This document shows, one piece after another, positions 19,779-27,291 of a stretch of 64,000 nucleotides of DNA (its first letter is position 1; every line of letters begins with the position of its first letter). The notes beneath the pieces were generated by a model, which saw only the letters and a list, made by a program, of their open reading frames with translations, did no database searches and was not told the origin of the DNA. Position numbers and translations under genes: made by a program. The stretch covers positions 3,255 to 67,254 of the forward strand of contig DLCN01000022.1 of NCBI GenBank assembly GCA_002480645.1. Reading direction: 5' to 3'. This DNA comes from Balneolaceae bacterium UBA7797. Its GTDB lineage: Bacteria > Bacteroidota > Rhodothermia > Balneolales > Balneolaceae.

Positions 19779-21422
19779 ATGGAAACATTTGAAAATATTG
19801 TAGGCTCCTTAAACGAACTGGTATGGAGTACCCCTGCAAACTTTCCTTTCATGGTCGCAGTACTGTTGAGTTTTGGAATCTTCATTACTCTCAGACTAGG
19901 TTTTGTACAGATCAGGAAGTTTAAACACGGCGTTCTTTCGGTAATGGGTAAATTCGATCACCCTGATGCTGTTGGCGATGTAAATCATTTCCAGGCACTT
20001 ACTACAGCTCTTTCAGCAACAGTGGGTATAGGTAATATTGCCGGTGTAGCCATCGCTATTCATTATGGCGGTCCGGGTGCCCTGTTTTGGATGTGGGTTA
20101 CTGCCTTTTTCGGGATGGCGGTAAAATACACTGAATGTACGCTCGCTGTTAAGTACAGGATCCAAAATGCCGACGGCTCTGTTTCTGGTGGCCCCATGTA
20201 CTACATCGAAAAAGGGCTTGGTGAAAATTGGAAATGGCTTGCCGTATTTTTCGCAGCAATGGCAGTGATCTGCTCATTCCTTACAGGTAATGCAGTTCAG
20301 GCCAATACAGTGGCTGATACGCTGAAAAGTACCTTTTTAATTCCCGGCTGGATCACCGGATTAGTAACGGCATCACTTGTTGGATTTGTGATCATCGGCG
20401 GTATCAAAAGAATTGGTAAAGTTACTGCCAGCTTAATGCCATTAATGGCTATTATTTATGTGTTAGGAGCACTCATCATTCTGTTGATGAATGCAAGTGA
20501 AGTAATACCCGCCTTCAAAACTATTTTAAGCTACGCCTTTACTCCTAAAGCCGGAGCTTTTGGTATCGGTTCTGGATTATTCCTAACCACCCTCGTTTGG
20601 GGTATTAAGCGTGGTTTATTCTCGAATGAAGCCGGTCAGGGTTCTGCCCCGATCGCCCACGGTGCAGCCCGGACAAAAGAACCGGTTCGTGAAGGAGTAG
20701 TTGCTCTTCTCGAACCTTTCATTGATACCCTGGTGGTTTGTACAATGACCGGATTAGTGATCGTAAGCACCGGAGTATGGCAGGAAAAGCATGATGTACC
20801 ATTTTCTACCAATGCTCTGGAAACGGAGATCACTGTAGAAGATTCCGGTAGCATCCTGACTTTCGTCGAAGGTGAACCGGTTAACGGAAGCATCATAAGA
20901 AACGATTTTGATATGGGGATCTTTTATCTCGACGAAGATAAGACCCAGCCCTTCAACGGAACGATCGAAGTGTTAGAAAATTCAACGGTTAAGATCACTC
21001 ATGAGGATGGTTCAAACCTGGAAGTGGTCCATTCCAGCATTGTAGAAAATGGGGCACCATTGACCGCCATGGCATTCGAGAAAGGTCTCGCCCCACTCTT
21101 TCCCGGGGGGAAATATATTGTAACCCTGTGTGTGATCCTCTTCGGTGTCTCTACAGCAATTAGCTGGAGTTACTATGGAGACCGTTCCATTCAGTACCTT
21201 GCCGGCGACAGATCCATCATTTATTACAAGATCGTTTACTTAGGGATGCATTTCTTAGGTGCGGTCATCGCCCTGGAAACCGTTTGGGCGATCGGTGATA
21301 TCGCATTGGGTCTAATGACCTTCCCTAATATAATTGCTCTGTTTGCGTTGTCCGGTGTGGTTGCGACGGCAACTAAAAAATACTTCGAGAAAATGAAAGA
21401 TTTTAAACCTGGTGCACAATAG
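19779..21422 (+). CDS. Alanine/glycine:cation symporter (AGCS family)
   Basis: This 547-residue membrane protein imports alanine or glycine with sodium. AGCS motifs are clear: GVGNIAGVAIAI-like TVGIGNIAGVAIAIHYGGPGALFWMW, the TECTLAVKYR segment and GIKRGLFSNEAGQGSAPIAH. An extra hydrophilic segment of about 75-80 residues (about 347-425) is inserted between TGVWQEKHDVPFSTNA and APLTAMAFEKGL, where family members normally have a short loop, so this protein is longer than usual. The upp gene starts 5 bp after its stop. Confidence 0.88.
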   Translation: METFENIVGSLNELVWSTPANFPFMVAVLLSFGIFITLRLGFVQIRKFKHGVLSVMGKFDHPDAVGDVNHFQALTTALSATVGIGNIAGVAIAIHYGGPGALFWMWVTAFFGMAVKYTECTLAVKYRIQNADGSVSGGPMYYIEKGLGENWKWLAVFFAAMAVICSFLTGNAVQANTVADTLKSTFLIPGWITGLVTASLVGFVIIGGIKRIGKVTASLMPLMAIIYVLGALIILLMNASEVIPAFKTILSYAFTPKAGAFGIGSGLFLTTLVWGIKRGLFSNEAGQGSAPIAHGAARTKEPVREGVVALLEPFIDTLVVCTMTGLVIVSTGVWQEKHDVPFSTNALETEITVEDSGSILTFVEGEPVNGSIIRNDFDMGIFYLDEDKTQPFNGTIEVLENSTVKITHEDGSNLEVVHSSIVENGAPLTAMAFEKGLAPLFPGGKYIVTLCVILFGVSTAISWSYYGDRSIQYLAGDRSIIYYKIVYLGMHFLGAVIALETVWAIGDIALGLMTFPNIIALFALSGVVATATKKYFEKMKDFKPGAQ

Positions 21423-21427
21423 GATCT

Positions 21428-22048
21428 ATGGTTGAAGTTATAGAACATCCCATTATTGACCGCTATCTCACTTTTTTAAGAGATAAGAATACGAACACCG
21501 CCCTCTTCAGGAGGGCGATGTCAAATATCGGTATCGTACTGGCTTATCATGCATTGCAGGACCTTCCTTTAAAGGAAACACAGATCGAAACGCCCATACA
21601 GCCTGCAAAAGGATTTGTACCTGCTTCTGAGGTTGTTGTTATCCCGATACTCAGAGCCGGACTTAGTCTTGTGGATGGGATCATCAATTTTATGCCCGAA
21701 GCTAAAGTTGGTCATGTTGGGGTTTACAGGGATGAAACCACTCATAAACCCGTTAATTATTATGACAACCTCCCTGACGGGATCGAAAAAGCATTCAATC
21801 TGGTAGTTGACCCTATGCTTGCAACGGGTGGCAGTGGTAGTCACGCCATTAAATTCCTGAAAGAAAACGGGGCTGAAACGATCAAGTTTGTATGTCTGAT
21901 CGCTGCTCCTGAAGGAATTGAACGACTACAGAACGATCATCCGGATGTACCCATAATAACCGCAGCTGTGGATGAAAAGCTAAACGAGAACGCTTTTATT
22001 GTTCCCGGTTTAGGTGATGCAGGTGATCGTTATTTTGGCACCATCTAA
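21428..22048 (+). CDS. upp: Uracil phosphoribosyltransferase
   Basis: This pyrimidine salvage enzyme makes UMP from uracil and PRPP. The uracil-binding end (FIVPGLGDAGDRYFGT), the PRPP loop (DPMLATGGSGSHAI) and the ILRAGL motif are intact. The 206 residues are normal. Its end overlaps the start of lptC by about 35 nt. Confidence 0.96.
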   Translation: MVEVIEHPIIDRYLTFLRDKNTNTALFRRAMSNIGIVLAYHALQDLPLKETQIETPIQPAKGFVPASEVVVIPILRAGLSLVDGIINFMPEAKVGHVGVYRDETTHKPVNYYDNLPDGIEKAFNLVVDPMLATGGSGSHAIKFLKENGAETIKFVCLIAAPEGIERLQNDHPDVPIITAAVDEKLNENAFIVPGLGDAGDRYFGTI

Positions 22049-22592
22049 CACATATCTGGCACTATTATTTGTTCTTGGAACGTTCCTGTCCGGTTGTAGT
22101 GAACTCTCTGAGTATGACAACCGGATGATCCGGGAAGCATTGGGGGATTCGCTATTAAATTCCACTGAAACCTGGGGAATGCAAATGGAGATCGTAGACG
22201 AAGGAAATAAAGTACTGAGATTGGAAGGGTCCTACTCGGAAACTTTCCGTGGTGTAGAACGCACTGAGACAAAGATCTCCGGACCGGTTACCATATACAT
22301 CACCCCGGCAGAAGGCAAAGAAAACAGTACAGTATATTGTGATAGTGCTCTGTATCTGCCCGACAAAGGTATCTTTGAAATGTATGGAAATGTGAAAGTG
22401 TTTACTGAAAGCGGAAAGAAACTTAGATCCGATTATTTACAATGGAAGCGACTTGAAGACCAGTTGTATACGCCGGAATTCGTCATCTTTATAAATCCTC
22501 CGGATAGCATCGCCGCCAACGGCTTTAAAGGAAATACAGATTTTACAAGCTACACTTTAAACGAAGGCGGCGGGCAGGTGGTCATAGATTGA
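22014..22592 (+). CDS. lptC: LPS export periplasmic lipoprotein LptC-like
   Basis: This protein of about 190 residues has a signal peptide and a lipobox (LSGCSE, Cys28 from the GTG at 22014). It shows the LptC/YrbK beta-jellyroll pattern with FEMYGNVKV, close to the characteristic EARGNVxV stretch. In Bacteroidota, LptC precedes an OstA/LptA-like gene as here, which supports a role in handing LPS from LptBFG to the periplasmic bridge. The start is uncertain (GTG 22014, ATG 22017 or GTG 22023). The stop overlaps the next gene's TTG. Confidence 0.82.
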   Translation: MMQVIVILAPSNTYLALLFVLGTFLSGCSELSEYDNRMIREALGDSLLNSTETWGMQMEIVDEGNKVLRLEGSYSETFRGVERTETKISGPVTIYITPAEGKENSTVYCDSALYLPDKGIFEMYGNVKVFTESGKKLRSDYLQWKRLEDQLYTPEFVIFINPPDSIAANGFKGNTDFTSYTLNEGGGQVVID

Positions 22593-24010
22593 GATCCGTA
22601 GCTAAATATCTGCTTCTTGCGTTTATACTGACCGGAGCTTTTTCTCAAAGAGTTCATTCACAAAGTATCATCGAACTACTGCGTTTCGAACGGGCTATTC
22701 GTACCGAAGTTCAGGGAGAAGCAGTTCAAAAGTTGTATAATGCGCGTCTTAAAACAAAAGATGCTACTCTGGTTTGCGATAGTGCCTACCAATATGTGAA
22801 TCGGGATGAACTGCGGGCCTTCGGAAATATTCAGATCGATACAGAATCTGAGAATATCTGGGCTGACTCTTTAGTTTATTACACCAGGAATGAGTTGAGT
22901 AAATTACGAGGCAGAGTGATCATTAAACAAGACAGCTCTACCCTCTTCGGAAACGTGGTGGATTACAATTTCGCAACCAAGATCGCCTATTTCAGAGATG
23001 GGATCAGATTGGAAGATAAAGATGGTACTTTACGTGCTGAAAACGGAACCTATTTTCAGGAGCAGGATAGTGCCATTTTTAAGAATAATGTTCAGATCCA
23101 GGATTCAGCTCAATATGCCGAAGGAGATTCATTGTTCATCAATCGAAGTAAAGAGCATTTCCAACTGCATTCCCGGGTTTTTGTAACCGACAGCTCCGGA
23201 ACTAATTTAATAACCGGCAATTATCTGGAAGCCGATTCAACAGGCAGAAGGTTTTTATCCGGGAATGGATATTTGCGAAGAATTGAGGGAGACTCACTTT
23301 CGGCCGACACCACTCATATACATGCTGCAAGGATCTTAATGCTGGAGAGCGACTCCACCTCTCAGATCGAGGCCTATGAACAGGTAAATGTCTGGAGCGA
23401 GAATTTTGCATCCCTTTCCGATACCCTTTTTTATGATTCTTCAACCGAATTATTCAGATTACGGGGAACGCCTAAAGCCTGGCACAAACGCATCCAGTTA
23501 AATGGTCGCGATATCAATGTACAATTAGACAGCAGTGATGTTGAAAAATTGACCGCATTTCCTGCTGCATTTGCCGTTCAGGAAGACAGTGTAACCGGGC
23601 GGTTCAATCAACTAAAGGGAGATACTTTGATCGCTTACTTCGATAGTGGTGCTGTATCGCTTATTCTACTCCGCCCAAACAGTAAGATCTTATATCACAC
23701 CACAGATGATGCCGGCGAGCCTGACGGAGCCATTGAGAATGCTTCACCGGAAACCCGTTTATTTTTTGAAGATGGTGATCTTATTCAGGCAAAAATGGGT
23801 CAGAATCAGGGTTTATTCCTGCCTGAACATGCGGCATTGCCCGATCGAAGATTAGATGGCTTTGCCTGGGACCCGGATCTCCGGCCTCAGAAACCGGTTA
23901 CCACTCCACAACCACGTTTTTCTCCGGTCCCAGAAACTCCACCATTTTTGTTACCTGACAGATATCTGAAATTCATTGAATCGCAGATAGCTGATGATAA
24001 AAAAAACTGA
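22589..24010 (+). CDS. OstA/LptA-like LPS-assembly protein
   Basis: This 473-residue secreted protein (signal peptide to about residue 24) is built of repeated OstA-type beta units: LVCDSAYQYVNRDELRAFGNIQI, NIWADSLVYYTRNELSKLRGRVII, GTLRAENGTYFQEQDSAIFKNNVQI and others. These resemble the LptA/LptD N-terminal jellyroll and would form the periplasmic LPS bridge. It starts at TTG 22589, overlapping lptC (TTGA). The C-terminal 60 residues are proline-rich. Confidence 0.82.
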   Translation: MRSVAKYLLLAFILTGAFSQRVHSQSIIELLRFERAIRTEVQGEAVQKLYNARLKTKDATLVCDSAYQYVNRDELRAFGNIQIDTESENIWADSLVYYTRNELSKLRGRVIIKQDSSTLFGNVVDYNFATKIAYFRDGIRLEDKDGTLRAENGTYFQEQDSAIFKNNVQIQDSAQYAEGDSLFINRSKEHFQLHSRVFVTDSSGTNLITGNYLEADSTGRRFLSGNGYLRRIEGDSLSADTTHIHAARILMLESDSTSQIEAYEQVNVWSENFASLSDTLFYDSSTELFRLRGTPKAWHKRIQLNGRDINVQLDSSDVEKLTAFPAAFAVQEDSVTGRFNQLKGDTLIAYFDSGAVSLILLRPNSKILYHTTDDAGEPDGAIENASPETRLFFEDGDLIQAKMGQNQGLFLPEHAALPDRRLDGFAWDPDLRPQKPVTTPQPRFSPVPETPPFLLPDRYLKFIESQIADDKKN

Positions 24011-24373
24011 TTATTCCACTTCCTGTTTAACCAGTTTCATCTCATGAACCACCTCATCCTGAGTAATGGTTATGGTGATGGTACCATCTTCATTCAATAC
24101 TCCCTCATGCGGAATGGATATGGGGCCAAAAACTGCATCAAAAGTAAATGAGTCTCCATCAATTACCCCGTTGCTGATCTCCATGGTTTCATCGTTATTC
24201 TGCAATGTTCCGGTGAGAGAGTCTCCGTCTACGGTAAAATTAAAGGTCAGTTCTACTGAGCCACCTCTTTCGGCATAGGTACCGATCCAGGTACCTTCAA
24301 TTGCTTCATTAAAGTAATTGGCTGCAGTAAAGATGATTAATAAGGACAGTAAAAAAGGTAATTTGCGTATCAT
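24011..24373 (-). CDS. Small secreted beta-rich protein
   Basis: This 120-residue protein has a signal peptide (about 1-18) and a short beta-barrel-like body starting EGTWIGTYAERGGSVELTFNF and containing GDSLTGTLQ and GDSFTFDA repeats. The pattern resembles lipocalin-like small domains that accompany sugar-active or DUF1080 proteins; the DUF1080 gene is divergent at 24501. The function is unknown. The stop lies directly against the stop of the OstA-like gene on the opposite strand. Confidence 0.65.
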   Translation of the reverse strand: MIRKLPFLLSLLIIFTAANYFNEAIEGTWIGTYAERGGSVELTFNFTVDGDSLTGTLQNNDETMEISNGVIDGDSFTFDAVFGPISIPHEGVLNEDGTITITITQDEVVHEMKLVKQEVE

Positions 24374-24500
24374 AACGAATCCATTTTTTTGATAATGTAC
24401 AAACTTGTACCCTTTTTATTGTTTAAAAGTCTCCAACATCTTGTTTAAATCGATCGCATGTTTTACCCTTCGATCTAACCAAATCATTAAATTGGCAACT

Positions 24501-25226
24501 ATGACTTTCAGATCCTATCTATCAACTCTTTTCTTTGTATTACTGCTATTAGTTAGTGCCTGTAGCAAATCAGAACCGCAAACTACTGAACCTACCGATG
24601 GATGGATCACTTTATTTGATGGAGAATCTTTTGATGGGTGGAAGCAATACAATGCTGACGAGATCGGCCCCAAGTGGATCATTGAAGACGGGTTACTGAT
24701 CGTTTCGAAAGATGGTGATGCTATTGATAAAAATACCGGTTTCGGAGCTTCTCTGATAACCATTGAGGAATTTGACGACTTTGAATTTGAACTTGAATAC
24801 AGGATGTCTCCCGGCGGAAACAGCGGTATCATGTTCAATGTACAGGAAGACTCAGCCTTTGGAACCGATTTCCTTACCGGCCCCGAGTTTCAGCTGCTGG
24901 ATGATGTGGATTCACCTTCAGAATCAATGCCCAATAGAATGACAGCTTCCCTGTATGATATGTTTCCGGCCTCTGAGAAAACCCTGCATCCCGCTGATGA
25001 ATGGAACAAAGTAAAATTAGTGATCAAAGGTAATGATGTGGAGCATTGGCTTAATGGTGAAAAGGTTTTGGAATATACCATTGCAAGTGAGGCCTGGAAT
25101 AAAGCCAAAGCTGACAGTAAGTGGAGAAATAATGCAGATTGGGGATCATTTGACAAAGGTCATATCAGCCTGCAGGATCATGGCGATATGGTTGCTTTCC
25201 GTAATATCAGAGTTCGGAAACTGTAG
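24501..25226 (+). CDS. DUF1080 (3-keto-disaccharide hydrolase-like) lipoprotein
   Basis: The ATG at 24501 gives 241 residues with a lipoprotein signal (LLVSACSKS, Cys21). The rest is a LamG-like DUF1080 domain with the signatures WITLFDGESFDGWKQYN, GNSGIMFNVQED, GPEFQLLDD and HISLQDHGDMVAFRNIRVRKL. The family includes 3-keto-glucoside/disaccharide hydrolases. An in-frame upstream extension to 24405 lacks a signal peptide at the correct place and is rejected. Confidence 0.88.
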   Translation: MTFRSYLSTLFFVLLLLVSACSKSEPQTTEPTDGWITLFDGESFDGWKQYNADEIGPKWIIEDGLLIVSKDGDAIDKNTGFGASLITIEEFDDFEFELEYRMSPGGNSGIMFNVQEDSAFGTDFLTGPEFQLLDDVDSPSESMPNRMTASLYDMFPASEKTLHPADEWNKVKLVIKGNDVEHWLNGEKVLEYTIASEAWNKAKADSKWRNNADWGSFDKGHISLQDHGDMVAFRNIRVRKL

Positions 25227-25326
25227 CTGCAAAATTTTTAAAAAATCAATTAGGGGTACCCGGTGGGTTAGGTGTATTAAGTATGAAACACGATAACCCA
25301 ACTCAAACATATACAGAGGTAATCCT

Positions 25327-26253
25327 ATGTTTATTCTTCTAAAACACCGAAACCTGTTACTGCTTCTTACGGTTATGGCAGTTACGTTTTCTGCCTGTTC
25401 ATCCGTAAATAATGATGTAGAATCAATTTCTGAGGAAGATCTTACCATGGCAGCTGAAGTAGTCGCTACTTCTCTGGCTGATGATGAATCAGGATTGATT
25501 TCAAGCATGTACGATGCCGTTTCTACCGTGGACAATTCCAGTATCACGTATGGAAATGATGTCGCTTTTAAAAGCACCGACCCTTTCACTAACGGGCGTG
25601 GAACAGAGCGAAATTTCGTTCACGAATACGATTCTGTAACCGGTATCCATTCTATCAGTTTCGAACGAACGGTAAATAGTGGTCGCATTGACCGGTCCTT
25701 TTCTCTTGATCAGGAGATCATTTACACCGACATAGATGGCAATTTTGTAGCTCAGCCTAAAGAATACTGGGATACGATTGAATCTATCGATTTTAAATCT
25801 ACTAAAACCGGTTATTCTGATGGCATCTATCGCGATCATGAATTTACCAAGATCGATACCATGTTGACCAGTGGACTACATTCCAGTAACTCAGTGGTAA
25901 CACTGAATGGTGTACACCGTGGTTTTGGCAATGCTGAAGGAAGTCTGCCGGACAGTAGTACCACCTCCCGCGATTATGATATTTTCATCAAATACGAAAA
26001 TGTAACACTGAATAAAGACACTTTAGAAGCCAATGGTGCCCTTGAAAATGCAGTAAGTGGAACTTTGACTTATAGTATAGTGATGAATAAAACCATAAAT
26101 GGGGAAGCTGACAACACAGTTTTGGAAGGTACTATTGACCTTGAAACTGATGGCACTGCTTTACTGAAATTCAAAGGCCTCACTCAATTCTTCAGAATAG
26201 CATTAAGTGATGGTGAATTAAGAGAACGCCCAAGTCAAAGAAGAGGCAACTAA
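25327..26253 (+). CDS. Hypothetical lipoprotein
   Basis: This 308-residue protein has a lipobox (VTFSACSS, Cys24) and a polar, beta-rich body. I do not recognise a family. An internal stretch (TLTYSIVMNKTINGEADNTVLEGTIDLETDGTALLKFKG) suggests a beta-sandwich. It lies upstream of fecR and is separated from it by a hairpin at 26272-26297. Confidence 0.7.
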   Translation: MFILLKHRNLLLLLTVMAVTFSACSSVNNDVESISEEDLTMAAEVVATSLADDESGLISSMYDAVSTVDNSSITYGNDVAFKSTDPFTNGRGTERNFVHEYDSVTGIHSISFERTVNSGRIDRSFSLDQEIIYTDIDGNFVAQPKEYWDTIESIDFKSTKTGYSDGIYRDHEFTKIDTMLTSGLHSSNSVVTLNGVHRGFGNAEGSLPDSSTTSRDYDIFIKYENVTLNKDTLEANGALENAVSGTLTYSIVMNKTINGEADNTVLEGTIDLETDGTALLKFKGLTQFFRIALSDGELRERPSQRRGN

Positions 26254-26271
26254 CAAATCAATTGTATTTAA

Positions 26272-26297
26272 AACCGGCTGCTCCTGAGTAGCCGGTT
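26272..26297. terminator. Hairpin between lipoprotein and fecR
   Basis: The 8-bp stem AACCGGCT/AGCCGGTT has a 10-nt loop and is followed by CATTTAATTC, a weak T tract. It fits a terminator or partial terminator after the lipoprotein gene. Confidence 0.6.
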
Positions 26298-26321
26298 CAT
26301 TTAATTCAGAACCAAACCATC

Positions 26322-27287
26322 ATGTCATCCTCAACCATCTTACCGGAAAACGATCGAGATCTGTTGCTCGCCCAAAAGCTCGGTGATTCCATCGACGCAG
26401 GTACTGATTTTTCTGCAATCGGGGATGATCTGATCGACTTACTAGCTGCTTATAAAGATCAGGAAACAGCTCAAATACATTCAATTCAACCGAATTCGGA
26501 TTCGATCTGGGCCGCTATTTCGAAGCAAACACAGTCTAAGGCTCAGGCCAGTATTCATGTACTTACAAAACCGGCCGCTTATATACAGTGGGCTGCAGCT
26601 GCAGTGTTAGTGATCGCAGCATTTATCGGTTTATTCTATTACACATCGGGCAATCAACCCACAATTGTGGCACATTCGGGTTCAGAAAAAATCTCTGTTA
26701 TTCTGGAAGACGGAACTAAAGTTACCCTCCGCCCAAATTCATCGTTGATAAAATTAACATCTGCAGAAAACGACCGCTCCTATTCACTAGAAGGGGAAGC
26801 ATTTTTTGACGTAGTTTCCGATTCGGATCATCCTTTTTCTGTTGATGCCGGTGCGGGTACCATTACTGTTTTAGGAACTCGGTTTAATGCCAGTAACTGG
26901 GGTTCTGCAACGCAAGTATATCTGGAAGAAGGCCGGGTACGATTTACCGGACCAGATTCGCAAAGTGTGGAATTATCACCCGGAGAGGCTAGTTCTATTC
27001 AAGATGGAAAACTTGCACCACCCGAAAAAGTTACGGAAGAACGCTTCACCGATTGGCTAAATAATGTGATCATTTTTGATAATGATTCACCAGCAAGCGT
27101 GGTGGCAGAGATCGGACAGCATTTCAACATTCATATTAATATTCAAAATCTTGAAGACCGGTCTCCACTTAATGGTTCACTTCAGTTATCTTCCCCTGAA
27201 CAAACTCTTGAAGATCTTGGTGTAGTACTGGGTGGAACTTTCCGGATGGAATCAGAAAACAGCTATACCTTTATTTCTATGGAATAA
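26322..27287 (+). CDS. FecR-family anti-sigma factor
   Basis: This 321-residue protein has a cytoplasmic N-terminus (about 1-85), one membrane span (about 87-108) and a periplasmic FecR domain (ILEDGTKVTLRPNSSLIKL, LEGEAFFDV, TVLGTRFNAS), plus a C-terminal secretin/STN-like piece (ASVVAEIGQHFNIHINI). It would sense signals from the TonB receptor 4 bp downstream and control an ECF sigma factor. No ECF sigma gene is visible nearby, which is unusual for this arrangement. Confidence 0.85.
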   Translation: MSSSTILPENDRDLLLAQKLGDSIDAGTDFSAIGDDLIDLLAAYKDQETAQIHSIQPNSDSIWAAISKQTQSKAQASIHVLTKPAAYIQWAAAAVLVIAAFIGLFYYTSGNQPTIVAHSGSEKISVILEDGTKVTLRPNSSLIKLTSAENDRSYSLEGEAFFDVVSDSDHPFSVDAGAGTITVLGTRFNASNWGSATQVYLEEGRVRFTGPDSQSVELSPGEASSIQDGKLAPPEKVTEERFTDWLNNVIIFDNDSPASVVAEIGQHFNIHINIQNLEDRSPLNGSLQLSSPEQTLEDLGVVLGGTFRMESENSYTFISME

Positions 27288-27291
27288 CTAC

